Position numbers and translations under genes: made by a program. Below are positions 8,760-18,320 of a stretch of 64,000 bases of DNA, piece after piece. Numbering within the stretch: position 1 is the stretch's first letter; every line of letters begins with the position of its first letter. Under the pieces are notes generated by a model. The model had not been told where the DNA came from, did not search any database, and was given only the letters and a program-made list of their open reading frames with translations. This stretch comes from Alkalibacillus salilacus (GTDB lineage: Bacteria > Bacillota > Bacilli > Bacillales > Alkalibacillaceae), in the NCBI RefSeq assembly GCF_030812915.1, contig NZ_JAUSTQ010000008.1:1-64000 (forward strand), given 5' to 3'.

Positions 8760-8833
8760 TTGTTAAACAAACTTGATAATTTGTTAGACAGTTCTACTTA
8801 ATTATGAAATAAAGTGGTGAGATTGTTTAACAA
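8760..8833. repeat. 21-bp-period dyad-element array C, GT-type variant (4 units)
   Basis: Cores at 8760 TTGTTAAACAA, 8781 TTGTTAGACAG, 8802 TTATGAAATAA and 8823 TTGTTTAACAA all fall at exact 21-bp intervals. A degenerate fifth (ATGTTAAAAAA) would fall at 8844. Here both arms change together (TTGT...ACAA instead of TTAT...ATAA), which argues that the dyad itself matters. The array lies between convergent genes, 17 bp after the mpfA-like terminator. Confidence 0.75.
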
Positions 8834-8849
8834 TCTCAATTAAATGTTA

Positions 8850-8888
8850 AAAAACCCGGCTAATTAAACGTTAGCTTAATTAGCCGAG
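8850..8888 (-). terminator. Terminator of the YhgE-like gene
   Basis: On the minus strand, a long stem, CTCGGCTAATTAA / TTTAATTAGCCGGG, is followed by TTTTTT. Confidence 0.88.
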
Positions 8889-8894
8889 CAACTA

Positions 8895-10667
8895 TTAAAA
8901 GAGATTTAAAAAGCGATCCCAAATTGATTGATCTTCATTTGTTTGTTCAGATTCTTCTTCAGGTTCTTCCATTTCTATTTTTTTAGTTTGCAATGTGAAC
9001 TGAACAGATTCAATTCGATCATTGTTTTTCTCAGAGACGAATGATTTCATTTCAAAATTATCAAAGTCATAATCGCTCATCATACTATCGATTTCACTTT
9101 GCATTTCTTCAGGTAAGTCACTTGTTTGATCCCGTAACTCACGAGAACCATCGCGCAATTCATTTGATCCACTATAAATGTCGCTAAGTCCAGATTGTAA
9201 GTCACTCACGCCACTATGAACAGAAGGATAGGAATTAGCTAATTCCCCGACACCATCTGTATAGTCAACTAATCCAGAATGGAAATTGCCATATTCAGAT
9301 GATAATTGAGCTAAACCTTCTTCTAGTTCAGCTAGTCCACTAGCTGGGTCAGCATTATTTAATTCTTCAGCCATCGTTCGCAATTCACTTGCGATGTTAC
9401 CTAATTGACTACTTGTATCTTCTAATGCTGGGCTCACAGCGTCAAATGCTTCACTAACCTCTTGATAAGTGCCTTTTGTTGTTTGAGCCGCTTCATAAGT
9501 GCTGATCAATGTGTCGACTACTTCTTCATCAGCATCACTTTGTTTTAAACTTTGTAATTGTTCTTCGCTCAGTTGTGAATCAGGAATCTCTTGAATGGCT
9601 CCGCTGAGCTCATTATATGCTTCTGAGTAATTATTGCGCAAATCATCTAATCCCGTAGCAGCTTCATCTAATCCACTGGCTATTTCTTCTAAGCCTGTTG
9701 CCATCTCGCTCAAGCCATCACCAGACGTGTCTTGGTTGGCTAAATTTTGATGCATCTCATCAATGCTGGATTGAATTGATTCAGATCCCCCAATAAGATC
9801 ACTAGAACCACTATTTAAATCACGTAAACCATTTAAAACACTGGCTGAACCATCACTTAAATCACTAGCGCCATTATTTAATTCATTTAAGCCATTATTG
9901 AGTTCAGAGACACCATCGTGTAATTCTGCAACGCCATCTGATAATTCTTCCATATCACCAGTCATATCACTTGTGTTAGGTTGTTCGACAGACATTGAAG
10001 CTGGTAGTGCTGAAATACTAAATCCATCAAATTCAAATGATTCAGCTTCAGCTTCTAATGTTACCGTTTCTTCATCACCTGGCATCACTGTAAAAGAAAC
10101 TTGTTGATCCTGACCAACACTGGCTACTGTACCATCTGGTGCTGATATGTTACTAAAAATATCGGAATTCATTGTGGCAGAGACTTGAACCATGAAATTT
10201 TCAGTAAAGACGTCTCGAGCTGATTCACTATGATTAACATCGACAGACATCGTAACTGTCCCGCTTTCACCAACAATGTCACTCGGTTCAACCATTTCAC
10301 CATCTAGTTTATAAGTGACATCAAATGTCCACGGCAACGACTGATCATTCATATCACCTCGATAATAGAATGGATCTTCTGTTGCTGGTAAAGACAATTC
10401 ATTGTCATTACTTGTAATTTCATCAACTGTTGAAAGGTTCTCAGTCGAATCATAATTCCCGTAATCAGTGATGGTACCTTTTTCATTTATGTTAAATTCA
10501 TTGACAACGTATAAGCCATCTTGTTCACCACTCGCGTTTAATGTAGCGTAGATCACTTCATGTTTTTCACTATAACTGCCTTCTTGTTCTGTTGCGGCAA
10601 ATGTTTGGCTCGCTGGATAGATCAGCAAGCCTATAGCCGCTGTCACTGCGATTGTTTTACGCATCAT
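8895..10667 (-). CDS. Secreted/anchored YhgE-type heptad-repeat protein, partner of MMPL transporter
   Basis: 590 residues with a Sec signal peptide (cut probably after TFAA, about residue 25). A beta-rich N-terminal region follows, then repeats of the type L-x-x-G-x-x-x-L (DGVSELNNGLNELNNGASDLSDGSASVLNGLRDLNSG, about 240-530), predicted to form a long extracytoplasmic coiled coil. The C-terminus is acidic and Glu-rich. Such X-X-G heptad proteins accompany MMPL/RND or Pip/YhgE exporters and ESX-like systems. It overlaps the upstream MMPL gene by 11 bp with AAAGGAGG before its ATG, so the two are translationally linked. The cargo is unknown. Confidence 0.82.
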   Translation of the reverse strand: MMRKTIAVTAAIGLLIYPASQTFAATEQEGSYSEKHEVIYATLNASGEQDGLYVVNEFNINEKGTITDYGNYDSTENLSTVDEITSNDNELSLPATEDPFYYRGDMNDQSLPWTFDVTYKLDGEMVEPSDIVGESGTVTMSVDVNHSESARDVFTENFMVQVSATMNSDIFSNISAPDGTVASVGQDQQVSFTVMPGDEETVTLEAEAESFEFDGFSISALPASMSVEQPNTSDMTGDMEELSDGVAELHDGVSELNNGLNELNNGASDLSDGSASVLNGLRDLNSGSSDLIGGSESIQSSIDEMHQNLANQDTSGDGLSEMATGLEEIASGLDEAATGLDDLRNNYSEAYNELSGAIQEIPDSQLSEEQLQSLKQSDADEEVVDTLISTYEAAQTTKGTYQEVSEAFDAVSPALEDTSSQLGNIASELRTMAEELNNADPASGLAELEEGLAQLSSEYGNFHSGLVDYTDGVGELANSYPSVHSGVSDLQSGLSDIYSGSNELRDGSRELRDQTSDLPEEMQSEIDSMMSDYDFDNFEMKSFVSEKNNDRIESVQFTLQTKKIEMEEPEEESEQTNEDQSIWDRFLNLF

Positions 10668-12753
10668 GAGATGCCTCCTTTTTAGAAGATCTTAACCTTA
10701 AACGATCGGTTATAAGCAGTAAAGCCGGCAGTAAGAAGACAACCGACAAGAATGCTAATAACGCGCCTCGGCCTAATAATAGACCAACAGATCCTACGAT
10801 TGGATTACTGGATGTCAGCCATAAAATAAAGCCGACACTAGATAAAATTGCAGCCGAAACAAAAATGGCAAAGATCTTACCATCAATTGTTTGAATAATC
10901 GCTTCTTTAGCCGGTAAGGTTTGGCGCAAGCGATTATAATTCTCGGTAAATAAAATACCGTAGTCGACAGTCGCTGCGAGTTGGACAGTACTGACAATCA
11001 AATAACCAACAAAGACAAGTTCTGAGTCCATGAAATATGGAACTGATAAGTTAAACCAAACAGCCGATTGTATGGTAATTAATAAGACAACAGGGAAGAT
11101 TATATTTCTAAAGGTCACGATTAACACAGTTGCGACTGCTAGAACTGTCAGCCAATTAACAAGCGTATTATCTCGCTCTACGGTATCCTTGATGTCGTAT
11201 AAAGTGACGCTTTCACCGAGAAGTTCGGCCTCTTCTCCATAATATTGATCACCAATTGTTCGGACTTCCTCAACGAGACTGAATGCTTCTTCACCTTCTG
11301 TAGGTGTGTCTGTATGCAAGGTGATTCGGCTATAATTTTCAGAATAAAAGGCTTCCGTCTGACTTTCGTCTAAATACTCTGATGGAATAGTTGGTCCGAT
11401 TGTATTCACGTAACTTTGGACTGTATCAACAGCATTTAAGTTTTCTAAATCATTCACAAGCTGTTCTTCTGAAGCAACATCGCCTCTAGGCACTAACATG
11501 ACCATAGGGGTATTCTGACCAAATTGTTCTTCTATTTGTTCTTGGTCGGCACCCAATCTTGATGAATCAGGTTGTTCACCAATTCCATAAATGAAAGATG
11601 TTTCACTTTGGCCGAGAAAAGCCGGAACAATCAAGATAGCCACTAAGATTAGGACTGGAATTCTTACTTTTAATACCCGACGCCCAATATTTTTGAAAGA
11701 TGGGACAATTGGTCTATGCTCTGTTTTATCAATCCATTTGTAAAACATTAATGTCAGAGCTGGTAAGAAGATCATGACACTGATGAAACTGAAGACAATC
11801 CCTTTTACAAGGTTTACACCTAGGTCAGCACCGATTTCAAAGTTCATAAATGTGAGTGCAATAAAACCAAAGAATGTCGTTGACGCACTTGCTGCAATCG
11901 CTGGGAATGAACGTTTCATCGCTAGCCGCATCGCTTCATATGGCGAAGATGTTTCTTTCCGATAATCGGAGAAACTGTGTAACAAGAAAATCGCATAGTC
12001 AAGTGAGACGGCTAATTGAAGAATCGGTGCGACGGATTGTGTGACAAAGGATATTTCACCGATAAAAATATTTGAACCTAGATTGATTAAGACAGAAATG
12101 CCGATCGCTGTTAAGAAATAGACTGGTTCTGCCCATGAGTTAGTAGAAAGCACAAGAATGATGATGATAATCGGAATAAGTATGGCAGCCGCATACATCG
12201 ATTCTTGACCTGTCATTTTTTGAGAAGTCGCAGTGTCAGCTGCTTCTCCGTCTAACGCATTATCTTCACCGATTAAGGCATAGATCTCATCAGTTGCTTC
12301 AACTTCTTTCCCTTCTTCAATGGTTACTTGAAATAGGGCGGACTGTTTATCATAATATTGTTCAACTGTGTCTTGATCAGCCATTTCAAGCGGTTGTTTT
12401 AAGTCGATTAAGTCATCTAACCAATCAACATTAGACACGCCATTAATAGTTTCTAAGTTTTCTTTGTATTTAAGCGCTTCAGGAATAGTGACATCTTCCA
12501 CCATGACGCGCGCATTGGCAGTAGGTTCGTCGAATTCAGCTTCCATCGTGTCTGTTGCTTGCATCGATGGAGCCTCATCAGGTAAATAATCCATCATATT
12601 GTAATTGACCGACACAGCAAACTGCGCAATTGTACTAGCAATGGCGAGAATGATAAATGTCCAGACAACCGATTTTTTATGTTTGAGTATCTTATTTGCG
12701 AGGTCGATTGGTCTCATTCCTTTCTTGCATTGAATCTTAATCCACTTTATCAT
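10657..12753 (-). CDS. MMPL/RND-family transporter
   Basis: About 698 residues. One helix (KKSVVWTFIILAIASTIAQFAV) precedes a soluble loop, followed by two copies of a five-helix block. Each block has the MMPL signature (VAPILQLAVSLDYAIFLLHSFSDYR and ISTVQLAATVDYGILFTENYNRLR), with conserved Asp-Tyr in the helices thought to carry protons. Family members export lipids, siderophores, peptides or drugs. The start is uncertain: ATG at 12753 lacks an SD and ATG at 12717 has AAAGGA abutting it. It is divergent from a TetR gene, with three operator dyads between, so probably repressed by it. Confidence 0.9.
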   Translation of the reverse strand: MIKWIKIQCKKGMRPIDLANKILKHKKSVVWTFIILAIASTIAQFAVSVNYNMMDYLPDEAPSMQATDTMEAEFDEPTANARVMVEDVTIPEALKYKENLETINGVSNVDWLDDLIDLKQPLEMADQDTVEQYYDKQSALFQVTIEEGKEVEATDEIYALIGEDNALDGEAADTATSQKMTGQESMYAAAILIPIIIIILVLSTNSWAEPVYFLTAIGISVLINLGSNIFIGEISFVTQSVAPILQLAVSLDYAIFLLHSFSDYRKETSSPYEAMRLAMKRSFPAIAASASTTFFGFIALTFMNFEIGADLGVNLVKGIVFSFISVMIFLPALTLMFYKWIDKTEHRPIVPSFKNIGRRVLKVRIPVLILVAILIVPAFLGQSETSFIYGIGEQPDSSRLGADQEQIEEQFGQNTPMVMLVPRGDVASEEQLVNDLENLNAVDTVQSYVNTIGPTIPSEYLDESQTEAFYSENYSRITLHTDTPTEGEEAFSLVEEVRTIGDQYYGEEAELLGESVTLYDIKDTVERDNTLVNWLTVLAVATVLIVTFRNIIFPVVLLITIQSAVWFNLSVPYFMDSELVFVGYLIVSTVQLAATVDYGILFTENYNRLRQTLPAKEAIIQTIDGKIFAIFVSAAILSSVGFILWLTSSNPIVGSVGLLLGRGALLAFLSVVFLLPALLLITDRLRLRSSKKEASHDA

Positions 12754-12766
12754 TATATGGACACGG

Positions 12767-12844
12767 TGTTGGATATTCAACAAACAGATTTCAACTTCGT
12801 GTTAGATATCCAACATTACGTTGGATTGATGTTGGATTTCAACA
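12767..12844. promoter_or_regulatory. Three TetR-type operator dyads between MMPL and tetR
   Basis: Three near-identical palindromes: TGTTGGATATTCAACA (12767-12782), TGTTAGATATCCAACA (12800-12815) and TGTTGGATTTCAACA (12830-12844). Their starts are 33 and 30 bp apart, about three helical turns. They fill the intergenic region and should control both divergent promoters. Confidence 0.85.
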
Positions 12845-12870
12845 AAATTGTCATAAAAGGATGAAGATCA

Positions 12871-13425
12871 ATGGGCGAAAAACTTGATCGTCGTAAGCAA
12901 TATACTCGCAAAGTGTTAAAAGAAAGCATGATCGATATGCTAAAACAAACATCGATTAATCATGTGACAGTTAAAACGTTGTGTGAAATGGCTGATATCA
13001 ATCGGTCAACGTTTTATACACATTACCGCGATCCATATGATTTATTGATGACGATAGAAGATGAAATTATAACGGACTTGAAAAATTATTTGAATAGTTA
13101 TAGTTTCGATCAAGATGAAGAATCCCGACTAATGACGAAGAAATTACTCGAATACATTGAGGATATGCCGGAAACATTTCGTGTTTTGTTAAATGAAAAT
13201 AGTGATCCAGCTTTTGAGAAGCGGGTTATGAATGTTGCGCATCAGTTTGTCATGAGCAATACGTATGATCTAGATGAAACGGTGTCTGATTACTATAGTA
13301 CGTATATTATTAGCGGAGCTATCCATGTGATTAAAGCTTGGATTGCCGCAGAGAGACCTGAGAGTACGGAAGAAATGGCGCATTTAATCCATGCGTTTGT
13401 GAACGGGGGAACGCCTGAAAGGTAA
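12871..13425 (+). CDS. TetR/AcrR family regulator of the MMPL/YhgE-like operon
   Basis: 184 residues. The N-terminal HTH reads RKVLKESMIDMLKQTSINHVTVKTLCEMADINRSTFYTHYRDPYDLL, the classical TetR signature; the C-terminal all-helical domain (about 70-184) would bind an inducer and dimerise. AAAGGATGAAGATCA provides the SD. The divergent arrangement and three operator copies suggest autorepression plus repression of the exporter pair. The inducer is unknown. Confidence 0.92.
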   Translation: MGEKLDRRKQYTRKVLKESMIDMLKQTSINHVTVKTLCEMADINRSTFYTHYRDPYDLLMTIEDEIITDLKNYLNSYSFDQDEESRLMTKKLLEYIEDMPETFRVLLNENSDPAFEKRVMNVAHQFVMSNTYDLDETVSDYYSTYIISGAIHVIKAWIAAERPESTEEMAHLIHAFVNGGTPER

Positions 13426-13450
13426 TGGTGATGGAAGTGGATGAGACGTA

Positions 13451-13642
13451 TTAATTATTCGTTTCATCCACGTTTAATTGATTCGTTGAAGTCTTAATAG
13501 CTTTCTCTGTTGAATCGAGATAGACATCTAAATAGGTGTTATCAGTAAATTTAATGACTAGTGCAAAGTTATTAACGGCAACTTCTTCAACAATTTTGCC
13601 TTTTAATTGGTCTGTTGTTACTGCAAAATCATGATGCGACAT
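13451..13642 (-). CDS. Small acidic cytosolic protein, unknown
   Basis: 63 residues from the ATG preceded by AAGGAGATGATTTA; an upstream in-frame extension lacks an SD. It reads as one small beta-rich domain (KIVEEVAVNNFALVIKFTDNTYLDVYLD) with an acidic tail and no signal or TM. I do not recognise a family, though conserved short proteins of this style occur in Bacillaceae. It converges with tetR (25 bp between stop codons). The 224 bp to the next gene hold only its promoter and the next SD. Confidence 0.65.
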   Translation of the reverse strand: MSHHDFAVTTDQLKGKIVEEVAVNNFALVIKFTDNTYLDVYLDSTEKAIKTSTNQLNVDETNN

Positions 13643-13866
13643 TAAATCATCTCCTTTTTTTTTAATTAAGTATACACTTAACTTGATGTTAATCAAAGAG
13701 GACCGAGAGTGATTCTAAAACAATCCTAAGATGTAAAACAATGTACAGACTTTTTCTATCAGTTCCTTGTTTTTATTCATAACAATCTAAATATTATCGA
13801 AACAAGCTCATTTTTCTGGAAATATGTTAAAATGTCCTTTGGTTTAATTGAAGGAGGACTTATAAA

Positions 13867-15132
13867 TTGTTTAAAGTTATACAATGGTTTATCTTTTTAC
13901 TCGCCAATGCCGTCGCGATTCCGATCGTCATTGGTTCTATTTTTGATATGGACACGACTGCTATTATGCAGCTTATGCAACGGACATTTTTCATTGTCGG
14001 AATTGCTGGTTTTCTTCAAGGATTGATTGGACATAAACTACCGATCGTTGATGGACCTGCTGGATTATGGGTTTCCACGTTTTCCGTTTTCGCAATAAGC
14101 GTTGGAACAACTGGACAGGCAGGTGTTGAAGCCTTTCGTTTACTTGAAGCGGCGATGATTTTAACTGGAGCATTTTTAATGGCATTCGGTTTATTTAAAG
14201 TGTCTGGTAAAGTCATCGGATTGTTCACACCACTCGTCACAGGGGTATTTTTAACCTTACTCACATTTCAACTAAGTGGAACCTTTTTAGAAGGAATGCT
14301 TGGGCTTAGCAGTCAAGCAACACAGATTAATTCTGGTCAATTTGCGATCGCTATGGTGACATTTAGCTCAGTCTTAATTCTATCGATCTTTTTCACTGGT
14401 TGGATGAAGAGCTATGCTGTATTACTCGGTATTTCGCTCGGGTGGTTATTATTTGTCATCTTTTTCGGTACTGGTGATATGCTGGCTAGTCAGGCCCCTA
14501 TTATGCAAATGCCAGAAATGTTCGCTTGGGGTGCGCCTAAGTTTGAATGGAGTGTGGTTCCAATCGCGATATTAACGGCATTCATTTTGCTTTCCAATAT
14601 TGTTGCAGCTCTTTCTGCAACATCTGACGTTATTGATGGCCATTCGAATTTCAGCCAAACACAAATGAATCGTGGTAGCTTTACGCTTGGTATTAACCAT
14701 GGTATTTCAGGGATGTTTTCAGGTGTGGCAGTTGTTCCACTAGCATCTACAGCTGGATTTATCCAATTGACAGGCCAAACGAAAAAAGGCCCGTTCATCT
14801 GGGCCTCAGCTTTATTAATGATTGTATCATTTTTCCCGGTCGTTATAGCCTTTTTAGCAATGATTCCGTCACCGATTGCAAATGCGGCTTTACTTGCAAC
14901 ATTTGTACAATTGATGGGACTGGGTTTGCGAAATTTATTCGCAGAACCACTATACGAGCGTCGTATGACCATTATTACCGTTTCGATGTTATTAGGTGGA
15001 GGTCTAATGTTTATTCCACCTGAAAGTTTCGCTCATTTACCTGAGACGATTAAACAAGTTGTTAGCAATGGATTATTAGTGGGTACGATTATCGCCGTTG
15101 TTCTTGAAAAGATTTGGAAAACAAGTGAATAA
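13867..15132 (+). CDS. NCS2 family purine/pyrimidine (xanthine/uracil) permease
   Basis: 421 residues, about 12 hydrophobic segments. FLQGLIGHKLPIVDGPAGLW, the helix-breaking region near NRGSFTLGINHGISGMFSGVAVVPLASTAGFIQLTGQ and the late PSPIANAALLATFVQLMGLGLRN region match the NCS2/NAT fold. GAAGGAGG precedes a TTG start. Related to the YwdJ-like putative purine/pyrimidine permeases rather than PbuX or PyrP by length and N-terminus. The substrate is not determined. No nucleotide-salvage gene is adjacent. Confidence 0.86.
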   Translation: MFKVIQWFIFLLANAVAIPIVIGSIFDMDTTAIMQLMQRTFFIVGIAGFLQGLIGHKLPIVDGPAGLWVSTFSVFAISVGTTGQAGVEAFRLLEAAMILTGAFLMAFGLFKVSGKVIGLFTPLVTGVFLTLLTFQLSGTFLEGMLGLSSQATQINSGQFAIAMVTFSSVLILSIFFTGWMKSYAVLLGISLGWLLFVIFFGTGDMLASQAPIMQMPEMFAWGAPKFEWSVVPIAILTAFILLSNIVAALSATSDVIDGHSNFSQTQMNRGSFTLGINHGISGMFSGVAVVPLASTAGFIQLTGQTKKGPFIWASALLMIVSFFPVVIAFLAMIPSPIANAALLATFVQLMGLGLRNLFAEPLYERRMTIITVSMLLGGGLMFIPPESFAHLPETIKQVVSNGLLVGTIIAVVLEKIWKTSE

Positions 15133-15139
15133 TATAAAT

Positions 15140-15170
15140 TAATCGTCAATTCTATGATTGGCGATTTTTT
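15140..15170 (+). terminator. Terminator of the NCS2 permease gene
   Basis: AATCG-CAAT / ATTG-CGATT hairpin followed by TTTTTT. Confidence 0.85.
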
Positions 15171-15271
15171 ATTAATGATCAGCATATAATGAAAATAATC
15201 CTTACATGATCCTCAAGAGATTATTGATTCGTGTTAAACTATCTCTAACAAATCATAAAGGTGGAATATAA

Positions 15272-15853
15272 ATGGGGAAGAAGAGGGATAAGTACATAGG
15301 ATTCATTGTTGTGACCGGTTTTATTATTGCTGTTCTATTTATCACTGGCACCATCAGTACATGGGTATCTGGCATGCAATTTGTGATTACAAAGGAAGAC
15401 GTTAAACCTTACTCAAATGAACTTGACGCTACGTTTCAAACTACATTTAAAGAAGGTCTTCAAATAGGCGAATTAGACAAACAATTAGTCCTATATGATG
15501 ATCTGACCCTCCAGTTAAAAAACATTAAACAAGGCGATGATCAAATTACTTTTACATTCGAATCCCGTGGCACGTATGGATCTAACTCAGCAGAAATTAT
15601 ATCAGTAGCCGACCAGGGACCTGATGAAAATACTGAAAACTTCGCTAAGATTAAATTAATATCAGATGAATCGCAAGTCGCACTAGAGCCCAAGACGAAT
15701 CATGGCGTTAACCACCGCAAGGGAGATCAGGTAACCTATAAACTTCCTAGAGAGGAATTCGAACCATTCCAATCGACTGCAACAACACTCTTAATGGATG
15801 ATCTCTATTTAACGAAATGGATTAATTTTAAACAATTATTTCGAGGAATATAA
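15272..15853 (+). CDS. N-terminally anchored extracytoplasmic protein, unknown
   Basis: 193 residues: basic N-terminus (MGKKRDKY), one TM helix (about 8-30), then a soluble domain rich in beta strands and acidic residues. No Cys, lipobox or recognised motif. The SD AAAGGTGG precedes the ATG. It converges with a multi-TM gene of unknown role. I do not recognise a family. Confidence 0.7.
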   Translation: MGKKRDKYIGFIVVTGFIIAVLFITGTISTWVSGMQFVITKEDVKPYSNELDATFQTTFKEGLQIGELDKQLVLYDDLTLQLKNIKQGDDQITFTFESRGTYGSNSAEIISVADQGPDENTENFAKIKLISDESQVALEPKTNHGVNHRKGDQVTYKLPREEFEPFQSTATTLLMDDLYLTKWINFKQLFRGI

Positions 15854-15880
15854 TCTAACTTCTGTAAGTCGAATCAAAGC

Positions 15881-16948
15881 TTAGGCCACTGGGCGATGAT
15901 CTGTCATTTTTATGGAATGATTAAATAATAAGCTGGTCTCAATAACCAACAATATCACCAGCATCCATGGCAAAGTTTGAATCAGTACGCTCTGAATGTT
16001 TGCCAACAGACCATCTAATTCAACCAATGAAGTTAAAACGTAAAGCATGCCAAATGTGAAGTTCCGAGCCCACTGGCTGACATGATATTGGCCAAGCCCT
16101 TTAACTAGACCATACTGTTTATAACGTTCGTGAATTCGAATTAGTTCAATAGCTTCTACGATGAAGAACCAGAGCAGAGCCCATACCCACATCATGACGA
16201 CTACATAACTAGGAAATGCACCACTAATGAAAACAGCAACTCCAGAAATAGACATAGCTCCATGTATAATGCAATTAGTATTCGACCATTGATCAGCAAT
16301 ATTTAATGGTTTATTTCGTTTATATTTATAAATCATCATCAAAAAGGAAAGCATATAAAACACAAGGCCAATCACAATTAATGCTTGGCTTAGGACAATA
16401 GGCCAAATGTCAGGTATTAAATGTGTATACATAACGACGATGGATTGTGTACTAACCGTGCTCAAAAAGAGAATACCATGAACTTTATAGAAATGTTTTT
16501 CTCGCCAAATGCGAGTGAATTGCCTCATGACTAGACCAACATAGCCACCCCACATAACGGTATTAAACAATGCAAGCGGAATAACGACTAATTTCCAATC
16601 CGACAGCCATAATACAATGACATTACATACAATAGAAGTGCCTGCAATCCACGTACCAACTGCAAAGCTACCAATTGGGTCCGACAGATGAGCTTGAATA
16701 AACTGTTTATGGATTATTGACTTTGTAATTGATAGGGCTGTAAGAATCCATAAGAGGACCATGGTGACTACAAATAAATGACGTAGCCATAAACTCACGT
16801 CGAAGAATAACAGAATGCCATACAAAAATACACCGATCCCCATGACGATTGCCCCCGATGCTGTTGGATCTGATTGTAGGCGAATTATTTTATTGTGAAA
16901 TATGAACCATACAACTAAGAAAAGTATGACTGTCAAGAATACATTCAT
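15881..16948 (-). CDS. Polytopic membrane protein, unknown function
   Basis: About 355 residues with roughly ten hydrophobic segments and short loops. The first helix begins right after the ATG (MNVFLTVILFLVVWFIF). Helices contain scattered His and Trp (HKQFIQAHL, WLRHLFVVT, TQSIVVMYTHLIPDIWP), somewhat like voltage-dependent anion channel/tellurite-resistance (TDT) or heme-associated membrane proteins, but I cannot assign it. The start was chosen at the ATG rather than a TTG 33 bp upstream; the SD is weak (GAAAGAAGTG). Confidence 0.65.
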   Translation of the reverse strand: MNVFLTVILFLVVWFIFHNKIIRLQSDPTASGAIVMGIGVFLYGILLFFDVSLWLRHLFVVTMVLLWILTALSITKSIIHKQFIQAHLSDPIGSFAVGTWIAGTSIVCNVIVLWLSDWKLVVIPLALFNTVMWGGYVGLVMRQFTRIWREKHFYKVHGILFLSTVSTQSIVVMYTHLIPDIWPIVLSQALIVIGLVFYMLSFLMMIYKYKRNKPLNIADQWSNTNCIIHGAMSISGVAVFISGAFPSYVVVMMWVWALLWFFIVEAIELIRIHERYKQYGLVKGLGQYHVSQWARNFTFGMLYVLTSLVELDGLLANIQSVLIQTLPWMLVILLVIETSLLFNHSIKMTDHRPVA

Positions 16949-17115
16949 GGTGAACACTTCTTTCGCTTTTTCAGTTACCAAAATTATTATATCAAACTAT
17001 TCTAGATTAAAAAGGTTAAAAGTTTTTACAAAATGGTCAAAAAATTAATGCGTAAAGGTTTAATTTTAAAATTTTTCGAGTTATGATTTAACTAAACTAA
17101 AACGAGGTGAGAACT

Positions 17116-18051
17116 GTGCTAAGGCCGATTATCGTAATACATATAATGTTAGTCATGTTATTAATTGGTTGTTCTAAACAGGAATATGAAGTCAGTGTTG
17201 ATATTCAACCAGAAAATGCAGCAGAAGTTACTGGCACAGGCCTATATGAATCTGGTGAAGAGGCTGTCGTATCACTTCAACCTGAGGATGGTTATGAGTT
17301 TACTGGATGGAGTGAAGAAGGAGAGGAGGTTAGTTCAGATTTAGAATATCGTTTCGAAGTTGATCAAGACGTTGAACTACAAGCTTCTTTGGAAGAAACA
17401 GTCGAAGATATTGCCGTGGAACACACACTTGATGAAGGCACTGCAATGGCATTAGAAACTGTAGAAAAGGTTGAATTTAAAGATGAAACTTTTTCGATTG
17501 AAAAGTCGCAACTACAGCAATCTCTTGATCAAGTTTGGGAATCATCAAATGCTCCTGATTTATGGGATGATCAATTCGCTGAGGTAATTGAAGAACATCC
17601 TGACGTTAATCAGTTGTTTATAAGGCATGAAGGATTGTCACCGAATGAGGATAAGATTGCAGTTACTGTGTTCACATCAGGTGATGTCTTTTCCTATACA
17701 GTGGTAGGGTACATTGATTTAGAGAATGAAGAGATTCAGTTTACTAATGTGACCAATCAAGTGGTTTCATCACGTGAAGGCATCGTTTGGTCACCAGAAG
17801 GGAATTACTATGTTTACACGACTGTCAATGAAGCTCCATCAAACCAACAGGCTTTTATCGATTCCCTTGAAGATGGGAATAATATTGTTACAGCTGATTT
17901 CTCAACGATAAGCGAAGCCGAGCTGTTAAACGTTAATACGATTGAATGGGAAGACGATCAAGAATCGGTCTATATCGATGCAATCGGTCAGGTTGGAAAC
18001 CGAATTGAAGCAAGATTGAGTCTAGAATCAGGAGAATTTGAACAAGAATAA
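17116..18051 (+). CDS. Lipoprotein with InlB-B-type repeat domain, unknown function
   Basis: 311 residues from a GTG start eight bases after GAGG; the GTG at 17107 lies inside the SD. The signal peptide ends in a lipobox (LLIGC, Cys19). Residues about 24-95 form a divergent InlB B-repeat (bacterial surface repeat) recognisable by GYEFTGWSEEGEEVSSDLEYRFEVDQDVELQA. The C-terminal ~200 residues are acidic and contain SREGIVWSPEGNYYVYTTVNEAP, reminiscent of a beta-propeller-like blade, without a clear family. Probably a surface protein of a salt-adapted cell. Confidence 0.72.
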   Translation: MLRPIIVIHIMLVMLLIGCSKQEYEVSVDIQPENAAEVTGTGLYESGEEAVVSLQPEDGYEFTGWSEEGEEVSSDLEYRFEVDQDVELQASLEETVEDIAVEHTLDEGTAMALETVEKVEFKDETFSIEKSQLQQSLDQVWESSNAPDLWDDQFAEVIEEHPDVNQLFIRHEGLSPNEDKIAVTVFTSGDVFSYTVVGYIDLENEEIQFTNVTNQVVSSREGIVWSPEGNYYVYTTVNEAPSNQQAFIDSLEDGNNIVTADFSTISEAELLNVNTIEWEDDQESVYIDAIGQVGNRIEARLSLESGEFEQE

Positions 18052-18084
18052 CACGGTCTCATGACGAGATCGTGTTATTTTTTT
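18047..18084 (+). terminator. Terminator overlapping the lipoprotein stop codon
   Basis: AATAACACG-TCTC / GAGA-CGTGTTATT with a T7 tail. The stem begins within the last codon. The next 236 bp to the EamA gene carry no gene or array that I can support. Confidence 0.88.
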
Positions 18085-18320
18085 GATAAAGCACTTCTTT
18101 TGCAACTAAATTTAATGAGAATTATATTATGATTAAAAGCTTTGAAAGCCATTGTGACAGTTTTAAAACTATATAGAAAAAGTTTCTGATTTTTCACATC
18201 AAAATGGTTGATAATAATCGCTCAGCGTTGTAAGATTTAAGTGCTCGAAGTAATACAACACAACATACATCTTAGTAGTTTTACCTGAACCGACAGACAG
18301 AGAAGAGGGAGGGTTTAACG

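Noticed and set aside
18105-18150. Fur-box-like AT-rich stretch before the EamA gene
   Set aside because: Only a partial match to the 7-1-7 pattern in AT-rich DNA and no iron gene nearby.
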